Below, piece by piece: positions 53,009 to 60,640 of a stretch of 64,000 nt of DNA. Under the pieces are notes generated by a model, which searched no databases, had not been told where the DNA came from, and saw nothing but the letters and a program-made list of their open reading frames with translations. The stretch spans positions 1,741,139-1,805,138 of the forward strand of contig NZ_VTQH01000001.1 in the NCBI RefSeq assembly GCF_008763945.1. Reading direction: 5' to 3'. Numbering within the stretch: position 1 is the first letter of the stretch; every line of letters starts with the position of its first letter. The translations under genes and the position numbers were made by a program. This DNA comes from Microbacterium testaceum StLB037. Lineage in GTDB: Bacteria; Actinomycetota; Actinomycetes; Actinomycetales; Microbacteriaceae.

Positions 53009-54180
53009 GCCGTCACCTCCGGAACGGTGTCGAGGGCGGCGCGCAGGCGCTCGGCCTGCGACTCGGGGGTCACGTCGCCGATCCAGGCGCCCATGGCGGC
53101 CTCGGACCCGGCGAGGTACTTCAGCTTGTCGGCGGCGCGGCGCGGCGAGGTGATCTGCAGGTTGAGGCGTACCGCCTCGCGTCCGCGCCCGACCGGAGCC
53201 TGATGCCAGGCCGCGATGTAGGGCGTGGGAGTGTCATACAGCGCGTCGATCCCCCGCAGCAGGCGCAGGTAGAAGGGAGCGAGCTCGTCGCGCTCGGCGT
53301 CGGTCGTCTCGGCGAGGTCGGCGACGTGACGGTGCGGCAGCACGTGCACCTCGATGGGCCAGCGGGCGGCGAAGGGCACGAACGCCGTCCAGTGCTCGCC
53401 CCGCAGCACGACGCGGTCGCCGGCCTGCTCGAAGGCGAGGATGCGGGCGAACAGGTCGTCGGAGGTGCGCGAGATCGTGTCGAGCAGGCGGTGCGTGCGC
53501 GGCGTCACGTACGGGTAGGCGTAGATCTGGCCGTGCGGGTGGGGGAGGGTGACGCCGATCTCCTGCCCGCGGTTCTCGAAGGGGAACACCTGACGGATGC
53601 CGGGCAGAGCCGACAGCGCCGCGGTCCGGTCGGCCCACGCCTCGATGACGGTGCGCGCGCGCGTGCGCGAGAGCGACCCGAACGAGCCCTCGTGCTGGGG
53701 GCTGAAGCACACGACCTCGCAGCGGCCCACCGAGGTGCGCGTGCGGCCGAGGCCGAGGTGCTCGAGGTCGTCGTCGCCGCGGGGCGGATCGACGGCCGCG
53801 GGGGCGTCGCCGATCGCCGCGTCGAGGGCGGGGCCGAACGACGGTGACTTGTTCTCGAAGACGGCGACGTCGTAGAGCGAGGGGATCTCGGACGGGTTGG
53901 TCGGCGTCTGCGGCGAGAGCGGGTCGAGGTGCGCCGGCGGCAGGAACGCGCGGTTCTGCCGATTGGATGCCACGGTGATCCAGTCGCCGGTCAGCACGTC
54001 CTGACGCATGGTGGCGGTGGCCGGCCGGGGGTCGAGTGTGCGGGCGTCGACCGAGCGCTCGGCGCCGAGCGAGGTGTCGGGATCGTCGAAGTAGATGAGC
54101 TCGCGACCGTCGGCGAGGCGCGTCGGGCGCTTGACGACGCCGGCGCCCAGGGGCTGCGCGGAGGGGGTGTCCGTGTTCAC
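53005..54180 (-). CDS. galT: galactose-1-phosphate uridylyltransferase
   Basis: Product of 391 residues from GTG 54178-54180. LADGRELIYFDDP opens the conserved part and HPHGQIYAYP contains the catalytic pair His214/His216. It exchanges UMP between UDP-glucose and galactose 1-phosphate. The start is uncertain: TATCGT, a -10-like box, overlaps the GTG at 54180, so a downstream GTG (the Val at residue 15 or 16) may be the true start, as conserved sequence begins only there. Confidence 0.92.
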
Positions 54181-54216
54181 GATAACACGGTACAACTGGC
54201 GCGTGCTATCGTCAAC
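54174..54216. promoter_or_regulatory. divergent gal promoter with paired operator-like sequences
   Basis: The near-palindrome GTGTTATCGTGAACAC (minus reading, 54174-54189) and the related TGCTATCGTCAACA (plus reading, 54205-54218) lie in inverted order, with TATCGT in each as possible -10 element for galT and for the LacI gene. The symmetry and the LacI-type form suggest that the divergent LacI protein binds both. Confidence 0.55.
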
Positions 54217-54229
54217 ATGAGGGGGCGTG

Positions 54230-55195
54230 ATGCGCGTATCGATGGCGGATGTGGCCGCGAAGGCCGGGGTCTCGGCGCAGACGGTGTCTCGCGTGGCCAA
54301 CGGCAGCCCCCGGGTCGACCCCGCGACGCGGGTGCGCGTCGAGAAGGCCATGGCCGATCTCGGCTACCGCATGCACCGGGCCGCGCGTGCCCTGCGCACC
54401 GGCCAGACCTCCACGATCGGCCTGGTCGTGTCGACCCTCGCCTCGGTCGGCAATTCGCGCATGCTCCAGGCGATCTCCGAGGCCGCGGCCGCCCGCGACT
54501 ACGCCCTGGCGGTCGTGACCGTCGGAGAGCGCGGCATCCGCGAGGCGTTCGCCCGGCTCCGCTCGCAGGGCGTCGACGGCGCCGTCGTGCTGAACGAGGC
54601 GACCGAGCTCGCGCGCGACGCCGAACCACCCGCCGACTTGCACCTCGTCGTGGTGGATTCCCCACCCGACGCGCGCTTCTCGATCGTGCAGACCGATCAC
54701 GCCGGGGGCGCCCGCGCCGCGACGGAGCACCTCCTCTCGCGGGGGCATGCCACGGTGCATCACCTCGCCGGGCCCGTCCGCTCCTTCGCCGCCGCCGAGC
54801 GCGAGCGCGGCTGGCGCGCGGCTCTCGCCGACGCCGGTGCCGTCGTCCCGGAGCCTGTCCGGGGTGACTGGACCTCGGCATCCGGTCACTCGGCGGCCTC
54901 CGGCCTTGCGGACGCCACCGCGCTCTTCGTCGCCAACGACCAGATGGCTCTGGGTGCCCTGCGCGCCCTCGCCGACGCGGGTCGGCGGGTTCCCGAGGAC
55001 GTCGCCGTGGTGGGTTTCGACGACATCGTGGATGCCGCGGAGTACCGCCCGCCGCTGACCACCGTGCGGCAGGACTTCGACGCCCTCGGTCGCCGAGTCG
55101 TCGCTGCCCTGGTCGCGGCGATCGAGGGTGGGGAGTCGGCCGCCGAGTCGGTGCCGGCCGCGCTGGTGGTGCGCGCGAGCAGCGGTGTGGCCTGA
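54230..55195 (+). CDS. LacI-family regulator, probable gal repressor
   Basis: Product of 321 residues from ATG 54230 (AGGGGG upstream); GTG at 54227 is an alternative. The helix-turn-helix is MADVAAKAGVSAQTVSRVANG, the hinge helix RAARALRTG follows, and the effector domain has GLVVSTLAS, GGARAATEHLLSRGH, FVANDQMALGAL and VVGFDDIVDA. It is divergent from galT-galK and should respond to galactose or a derivative. Confidence 0.9.
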   Translation: MRVSMADVAAKAGVSAQTVSRVANGSPRVDPATRVRVEKAMADLGYRMHRAARALRTGQTSTIGLVVSTLASVGNSRMLQAISEAAAARDYALAVVTVGERGIREAFARLRSQGVDGAVVLNEATELARDAEPPADLHLVVVDSPPDARFSIVQTDHAGGARAATEHLLSRGHATVHHLAGPVRSFAAAERERGWRAALADAGAVVPEPVRGDWTSASGHSAASGLADATALFVANDQMALGALRALADAGRRVPEDVAVVGFDDIVDAAEYRPPLTTVRQDFDALGRRVVAALVAAIEGGESAAESVPAALVVRASSGVA

Positions 55196-55204
55196 CGAGT
55201 AGAG

Positions 55205-55495
55205 GTGTTGCACCGTACGAGTCGGGCCGAGACCCTGGTCGCCGCCGCGCGCGTCGGGCGCGAGGAGGAGCTGTGGGGCGCCCTCCGCGACCTCGGGGTG
55301 CAGGTCGCGGAGCTGGGTCCCGACGAGCCTCTGCTGCTCGGTCGGCTACGAGCCGCTGACGAGCTGGAAATGCCCGACACGTGCGTCCTCGCGGCGGCCG
55401 CGCATCTGCGCGCACCGGTCGCCACGTCCGACGCACGGCTTGCCGCCGCGGCCGGGCAGATGTCGCTCCGCCTCGCCGCTTCCGCCCCCGACTGA
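55205..55495 (+). pseudogene. truncated PIN-domain (VapC-like) remnant
   Basis: The frame of 96 residues from GTG 55205 matches the last two thirds of a PIN nuclease: AETLVAAARVGREEELWGAL contains the second acidic position, MPDTCVLAAAA the third and VATSDARLA the fourth. The first strand with the leading catalytic Asp (about 45 residues) is missing, because the frame begins right after the LacI stop and in the same frame. No antitoxin gene is nearby. A toxin gene that lost its 5' end is the simplest reading; a short intact protein cannot be excluded. Confidence 0.55.
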
Positions 55496-55626
55496 CCGGC
55501 GTCACGACTCCCGCCCCGGTTACGCCAGGAGCGTCGAGCGGGTCCGGGGTGGTGGTCGTGCACCGGGGCGCTCGGCGCCCGCCCCGATGCGCGACGCGCC
55601 CCGAAACGCCGTGTGACTCCGGCCGC

Positions 55627-56043
55627 TCAGCCGTTCCAGGGGGCGATCACGTCGATGATCCAGACCACGCCGAAGCGGTCGACGAGCTTGCCGTACAGGG
55701 GCGAGAACGCCGACGGTCCGAAGGGCGCGAGGATCTCGGCATCCCGACTCAATCCGTCCCACGCGGCGCGCACCTCGTCGGCATCGTGTCCGCGCAGGGC
55801 GAGGTAGAAGGGGTTGGCTCCGCGGTCGTAAGCGAGCGAGCGCTGGATGTCGTACGCCATCACGTGCACGCCGCTGGGCGCGACCATCTCGCCCCACACG
55901 ATCTGCTCGCGTTGCTCCGGCACCTCCGCGATGTCGCCGTAGGGGACGGCGGTGACGGTGCCGCCGAAGACCTCGGCGTAGAACGCGAGGGCGTCGGCCG
56001 CCTGGCCGTCGAAGTTGACGTGGAGAGTGGTGGTGAGGCTCAT
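55627..56043 (-). CDS. VOC-family (PhnB-like glyoxalase-fold) protein
   Basis: Product of 138 residues from ATG 56041-56043, which follows ACAGGAATC; a longer in-frame start exists. LHVNFDGQAADALAFYAEVFGG is the typical opening of PhnB/3-demethylubiquinone-9-like VOC proteins and FGVVWIIDVIAPW the end (usually WxI.). The fold binds a metal in a beta-alpha-beta repeat. The reaction is unknown. It is divergent from the WYL regulator and likely controlled by it. Confidence 0.8.
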   Translation of the reverse strand: MSLTTTLHVNFDGQAADALAFYAEVFGGTVTAVPYGDIAEVPEQREQIVWGEMVAPSGVHVMAYDIQRSLAYDRGANPFYLALRGHDADEVRAAWDGLSRDAEILAPFGPSAFSPLYGKLVDRFGVVWIIDVIAPWNG

Positions 56044-56094
56044 GTCGATTCCTGTCTGACGCCGGGAGGTTCCGGATGCCATGACTCTCTCGCC

Positions 56095-56121
56095 CATTGC
56101 GGTCAGGGATCGTCCGCAATG
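56095..56121. promoter_or_regulatory. operator-like inverted repeat covering the WYL gene start
   Basis: CATTGCGG (56095-56102) and CCGCAATG (56114-56121) are perfectly inverted with an 11-base gap. The right arm contains the ATG at 56119 of the WYL gene, so a bound protein would block expression of its own gene and could act on the divergent VOC gene. Confidence 0.7.
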
Positions 56122-57105
56122 AAGCGCAGAATGGATGCCATGCCGGAGAGTTCCGCACCCTCGACGTCGCGTCGGCTGCTGTCGCTGCTGACCGTGCTGC
56201 AGTCGCGCCGCGACTGGTCGGCCGCTGCGCTCGCCGGGCGTCTCGCCGTCAGCGAGCGCACGGTCCGCCGCGACGTCGACCGCCTCCGAGAGCTCGGGTA
56301 CGAGATCGACTCGACACGCGGACCCGCGGGCGGATATCGCCTGCGTGCCGGAGCTCAGCTACCACCCGTGGCCTTCGATGCGGAGCAGGCCGTGACGGTC
56401 GCCATCGCCCTCCGGCTCGCCGCGGCGATGGGCGGGCCGTTGGCGGATGCCGCCGACGAAGCGCTGAGCGTCCTTTCGCGTCTGCTGCCCGAGCCGCTCG
56501 GACGTCGGGCGCGGCGATTCGCCGTCCAGGCCGTGGCGCCGGCGGGGGCCGTGGGCGTGGATCCGGCCGTCCTCGGTGCGATCGAGGACGCCATCGACGC
56601 GGGCGAAGAGGTGCGCTTCGACTACTCCGGCTCGGAAGGGCCCGCGCGGGTGACCGCGCCGCATCATCTGCTGTGGTCCGGTGGACGGTGGTACCTGATC
56701 GGCTTCACCCCCGAGCGCGCGGACTGGCGCGTCTATCGCGTCGACCGGATGGCGCTCAAGAGTCACCGCGGGCGCGCCTTCACGCGGCGCGAGGTGCCCG
56801 GGGGCGATCCGGTGCGCTACCTCGAGGGGCGCTTCCGCGGAGGGGACGAGACGGGACGATGGCCGTGCCGCGGCGAGGTGGTCGTCGCTGCGTCGCTCGC
56901 CGAGCTCGAGCCGTACGTGGTCGACGGCATCCTCGCCGACACCGACGACGGCCGCACCCGCGTGTCGCTGGGGTCGTGGTCGTGGGGTGCTCTCGCTGCG
57001 GAATGCCTGCGGTTCGACCGGCCGATCGCCGACGCCCGACCTGCGGCTCTGCGTCAAGCGCTCGCCGAAGTCGCGCGGCGAGCCGCGGCCGCCGCGGCGG
57101 GCTGA
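56119..57105 (+). CDS. WYL-domain transcriptional regulator
   Basis: Product of 328 residues from ATG 56119 (AGGGAT upstream); in-frame ATGs at 56131 and 56140 are alternatives. The HTH_11 domain reads SAAALAGRLAVSERTVRRDVDRL (in two halves around the turn) and GPAGGYRL marks the wing. The WYL domain begins about 150 and has HHLLWSGGRWYLIGF and WRVYRVDRM. WYL proteins respond to small ligands or nucleic acids. The gene is divergent from the VOC gene with an operator at its start. Confidence 0.88.
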   Translation: MKRRMDAMPESSAPSTSRRLLSLLTVLQSRRDWSAAALAGRLAVSERTVRRDVDRLRELGYEIDSTRGPAGGYRLRAGAQLPPVAFDAEQAVTVAIALRLAAAMGGPLADAADEALSVLSRLLPEPLGRRARRFAVQAVAPAGAVGVDPAVLGAIEDAIDAGEEVRFDYSGSEGPARVTAPHHLLWSGGRWYLIGFTPERADWRVYRVDRMALKSHRGRAFTRREVPGGDPVRYLEGRFRGGDETGRWPCRGEVVVAASLAELEPYVVDGILADTDDGRTRVSLGSWSWGALAAECLRFDRPIADARPAALRQALAEVARRAAAAAAG

Positions 57106-57138
57106 GGGCCGCGCCGCCATCCGCGCCCCGCTTCTCCC

Positions 57139-57207
57139 GGTTTGGGGCGCATTCTGGCGTTCGGGGCGTGGAAATCCCGCCCCAAGCGACGAAATCCGCC
57201 CCAAACC
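57139..57207. repeat. four-box inverted repeat, GTTYGGGGCG family, copy 1
   Basis: The motif GTTTGGGGCG begins at 57140 and GTTCGGGGCG at 57159; inverted copies begin at 57178 and 57197. All four boxes are 19 bases apart. Overall the two arms pair at about 23 of 30 positions. It lies between the convergent WYL gene and the binding-protein gene. Copy 2 is at 63886-63955. The stretch 57208-57327 has a run of CCC-rich short repeats and no gene. Confidence 0.8.
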
Positions 57208-57327
57208 CCGGGCACCGGACCCGCGGCCCCCAGACCGCGCGGGCCCCCAACCCCGCGGCCCAGAGACCCCGCGAGCCCCTGAGCCCGCGGCCGCCCAGCC
57301 CCCCCCCCGGCATCCGGAAACGAAGAA

Positions 57328-57357
57328 CGCCCGCGGATGCTGGAGCATCCGCGGGCG
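57328..57357 (-). terminator. intrinsic terminator of the galactoside operon
   Basis: Arms 57328-57340 and 57345-57357 pair perfectly over 13 bases around a 4-base loop. On the minus strand TTCTTCGTTTCC follows. It is 20 bases after the stop of the binding-protein gene, the last gene of the operon. Confidence 0.8.
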
Positions 57358-57377
57358 CCTCTCGTGGGGAGAGTCTG

Positions 57378-58712
57378 TTACTTCTTCACGGGGATCGACT
57401 GCGACTCGAGCGCGCCGATCGTGGCATCCTGCCCCTTCTGGAGGGCGTCGGCGAGGGTGCCGCTGCCGCTGACCGCCGCCTTGAAGCCGTCGGAGACGTC
57501 CGCGTAGGTCTTGGTCATGGTCGGGCCCCATGTGAAGTCGGGGGTGACCTCGGTAGCCGCCTTCGCGAAGACGTCGTAGATCTTCTGGCCGCCGTAGAAG
57601 TCGACGCCCTTCGCGAGCGAGGGGAGCTTGAGGCCCTCGGTCGTGGCCGGGTAGATGTTGGCCTCTTCGTTCAGGGCGGTCAGGGCCTCCTGCGAGGTGT
57701 TCAGCCACAGGGCGAACTTCGTGGCTTCGTACGGGTGCTCGCTGCCCTTGAGGACGGCGATCGACGAGCCGCCCCAGTTACCCGAGACGGCGTCTCCGGC
57801 CTTCCACTGGGGCAGGTCGGCGACGGCCCACCCGCCGGTGGTGTCGGGAGCGCCGCTCGAGATCGAGTTGGCGCCCCAGACGGCGGAGTTCCACGTCCAG
57901 ACCTTGCTGGAGTTGTAGGCGTTGTTCCACTCATCGGTCCAGGCCGGGTAGGTCGAGACGAGGTCCTGGTCGATGAGCGACTGCCAGTAGTCGGCGACCT
58001 TCTTCGAGGCGTCGTCGGTCAGCGAGACCGTCCAGCCCTCGGAGTCGTTGCCGAACCACTGTCCGCCGGCCTGCCAGACGAAGCCCGCGAACTGGTTGAT
58101 GTCGGACTGCGAGAAGTTCGTGATGTACCCGCCGAGCGCGCGGATCTTCTTGGCCGCCTCGGTGTACTCGTCCCACGTCGTGGGGATCGCGATGCCGTTC
58201 TTCTCGAACAGGTCCTTGCGGTAGAACAGCGCCATCGGGCCGATGTCCTGGGGGATGCCGTAGAGGGCGTTCTCCTGGCCGAGGGTGGCCTGGTTCCAGG
58301 CCCAGCCGACGAACTGGTCCTTGGCGGCCATCACGTCGGCGCAGCCCGCGATGTTCTCGACGCCGTCCTGCACGAGGAAGTTGGGTAGGGCGTCGTACTC
58401 GATCTGACCGAGGTCGGGGGCGTTGCCGGCCGCGATCTGGTTGAAGAAGTTCTGGTAGGTGCCGTTGTTGCCGTTGGGGCCGGTCTGGACCTTGACCTGG
58501 ATGTCGGGGTTCTCCGCGTTCCACATCTCGACGACCTTCTCGATGCCCGGGATCCACGAGGTGAACTCGAGCGTGACGGGGCCGTCGGAAGGGGCGCAGT
58601 CGGCGGCGGCCGCGGCTCCGGCGCTGTCGCCGGTTCCTCCGCCCGCGCAGCCGGCCAGCAGGAGAGCCGACAGGGCGACGCCCGCGGTCGCCGTGAGGAT
58701 TCTGTTCTTCAT
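57378..58712 (-). CDS. ABC sugar-binding lipoprotein of the galactoside operon
   Basis: Product of 444 residues. Lipobox LAGC with Cys22. The mature part is a family 1 solute-binding protein (VTLEFTSWIPGIEKVVEMWN, ALYGIPQDIGPMALFYRKDLF, TWDEYTEAAKKI). AAAGG precedes the ATG at 58710-58712. It is the last gene after a GH42 enzyme and two permeases, and thus should capture a galactoside outside the cell. Confidence 0.9.
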   Translation of the reverse strand: MKNRILTATAGVALSALLLAGCAGGGTGDSAGAAAAADCAPSDGPVTLEFTSWIPGIEKVVEMWNAENPDIQVKVQTGPNGNNGTYQNFFNQIAAGNAPDLGQIEYDALPNFLVQDGVENIAGCADVMAAKDQFVGWAWNQATLGQENALYGIPQDIGPMALFYRKDLFEKNGIAIPTTWDEYTEAAKKIRALGGYITNFSQSDINQFAGFVWQAGGQWFGNDSEGWTVSLTDDASKKVADYWQSLIDQDLVSTYPAWTDEWNNAYNSSKVWTWNSAVWGANSISSGAPDTTGGWAVADLPQWKAGDAVSGNWGGSSIAVLKGSEHPYEATKFALWLNTSQEALTALNEEANIYPATTEGLKLPSLAKGVDFYGGQKIYDVFAKAATEVTPDFTWGPTMTKTYADVSDGFKAAVSGSGTLADALQKGQDATIGALESQSIPVKK

Positions 58713-58784
58713 GGAATGCCTTTCTCTGGGTGCCCGGGTGGGCCATTCCGCCCGGGGTGAGGGCGACCGGGGTCGCCGGAGGGT

Positions 58785-59705
58785 TTACTTCAGGGCGCCG
58801 GTGCCGAGACCGTTGCGCCAGAAGCGCTGGAGGAGCAGGAAGATGACGATGAGGGGGATGACCGACAGCAGCGCGCCGATCAGCACGAGCCCGCGGAGCT
58901 CCGGGATCTGGTTGAGCTGGTTGTTCCAGCCGTAGAGGCCGAACACGACGGGGAACAGCTCTTCGCTGCGCAGCATGATCAGCGGCAGGAAGAAGTTGTT
59001 CCAGATCGCGACGAACTGGAAGAGGAACATCGTCACCAGGGCGGGGCTCATCAAGCGCAGGCTCACGGTGAAGAAGGTGCGGATCTCGCCCGCGCCGTCC
59101 AGGCGGCTGGCCTCGAGCAGTTCGTCGGGCACCGACGACGCCGCGAAGATGCGCGCGAGATAGACGCCGAACGGGCTGACCAACGAGGGTAGGAACACCG
59201 CCCAGAAGGTGTTAGTGAGCTGCACCTGGCTGAAGATGAGGAAGAGCGGCAGGGCCAGGGCCGTGGCGGGCACCAGTACGCCGCCGAGGACCACGTCGAA
59301 GATGAGCTCCCGGCCGGGGAAGCGGTACTTGGCCAGCGCGTATCCCGCCATCGCGGCCAGGAGCGTCGCGACGGCGCCGCCGAGGCCGGCGTACAGCAGC
59401 GAGTTGCCGAGCCAGCGCAGGAAGATCCCGTCGCGATAGGCGAACAGGTCGCCGATGTTCGAGAAGAGGCGCATGTCGGCGAACCACAGCGGGTTCGTCG
59501 TGAGGATGTCGCCGGTGCTCTTGCTCGAGGCCACCAGCAGCCACCACAGCGGCAGCAGGAAGTACACCGTGAACACGGCCATCACGAGCATGGCCGAGGT
59601 GCGCGAGACCAGCGGTTCGCGGATGGCGCGCGAGCGGGTCGCGGCCGGGAGCGTCGAGCCCGAACGGGGGCTGCGAGCGGGGCGGGAGGTGGTGACGGCG
59701 CTCAT
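58785..59705 (-). CDS. ABC sugar permease, MalG type, galactoside operon
   Basis: Product of 306 residues. A basic tail of about 35 residues precedes six helices. The EAA loop reads ELLEASRLDGAGEIRTFFTVSL. It overlaps the first permease by 4 bases (ATGA at 59702-59705). Confidence 0.9.
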   Translation of the reverse strand: MSAVTTSRPARSPRSGSTLPAATRSRAIREPLVSRTSAMLVMAVFTVYFLLPLWWLLVASSKSTGDILTTNPLWFADMRLFSNIGDLFAYRDGIFLRWLGNSLLYAGLGGAVATLLAAMAGYALAKYRFPGRELIFDVVLGGVLVPATALALPLFLIFSQVQLTNTFWAVFLPSLVSPFGVYLARIFAASSVPDELLEASRLDGAGEIRTFFTVSLRLMSPALVTMFLFQFVAIWNNFFLPLIMLRSEELFPVVFGLYGWNNQLNQIPELRGLVLIGALLSVIPLIVIFLLLQRFWRNGLGTGALK

Positions 59706-60640
59706 GCGTTGCCCTTCTTCTGCATCCACTTCATGAAGCCGAAGGACAGCACGAAGGTGGTCACGGCGAGCACCACGGAGAAGGCCGCGGCGAGATTCGA
59801 GTTGGGGATGGATGCCGTGGCGTACACGGTCATGTTCGGGGTGAACGTGCTGGTGACCGCCGAGCTGAACGAGCGGAACACCTGGGGCTCGGCGAGCAGC
59901 TGGAGCGTGCCGATGATCGAGAAGATCGCGGTCATCACGATCGCGGGCCGCACGAGGGGGATCTTGATCGACCAGGCGATGCGGAACTGCCCGGCGCCGT
60001 CGAGGCGGGCCGCCTCGTAGATCTCGCTGGGGATCGACAGCAGCGACGAGTAGATGATCAGCATGTTGTAGCCGACGTAGACCCAGGTGACCACGTTGGC
60101 GATGGCCCACAGCACGAGGTCGGCGCCGAGGAAGTCGACGTTCTGGGTCAGAGCGGTGAACGGCGAGAGGTTCGGCGAGAAGAGCGAGCCCCACATGATC
60201 GCGGCGATGACGCCCGGAACGGCGTAGGGGACGAAGAAGGCGAGCCGGAAGAAGCGCTTGCCCTTGAGCAGCGGCGAGTCCAGCAGCAGAGCGAACAGCA
60301 GCGCGAGGCCCAGCATGATCGGCACCTGCACCACGCCGAAGGCGAGCATGCGCAGCATCGAGGTCCAGAACGCCTCGTTCTGGAACACGAGCGCGTACTG
60401 CGAGAGGCCGCCGAAGACGAGCTCGGCCTTGCCGAACGTCCCCTCGCGGCGCACGACGAGCAACGACTGCCCGATCGCGAAGACAATCGGCAGCACGTAG
60501 AAGAGCGCGAACAGGATGCCGAAGGGCGCGAGCAGGATCGCGATGGAGCCCTTGTGCAGCACACGCGAACGCCGAAGACGCGGAGCGTGCGGAGCCGTGG
60601 CGTGCGTGGTGCCCGACGGGGCGGGGGCGGTGGTGGTCAC
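59702..60640 (-). CDS. ABC sugar permease, MalF type, galactoside operon
   Basis: Product of 312 residues from GTG 60638-60640, overlapping the beta-galactosidase stop by 4 bases. Six helices with the EAA loop EIYEAARLDGAGQFRIAWSI followed by KIPLVRPA. Longer upstream frames on this strand are shadows of the glycosidase gene. Confidence 0.9.
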   Translation of the reverse strand: MTTTAPAPSGTTHATAPHAPRLRRSRVLHKGSIAILLAPFGILFALFYVLPIVFAIGQSLLVVRREGTFGKAELVFGGLSQYALVFQNEAFWTSMLRMLAFGVVQVPIMLGLALLFALLLDSPLLKGKRFFRLAFFVPYAVPGVIAAIMWGSLFSPNLSPFTALTQNVDFLGADLVLWAIANVVTWVYVGYNMLIIYSSLLSIPSEIYEAARLDGAGQFRIAWSIKIPLVRPAIVMTAIFSIIGTLQLLAEPQVFRSFSSAVTSTFTPNMTVYATASIPNSNLAAAFSVVLAVTTFVLSFGFMKWMQKKGNA

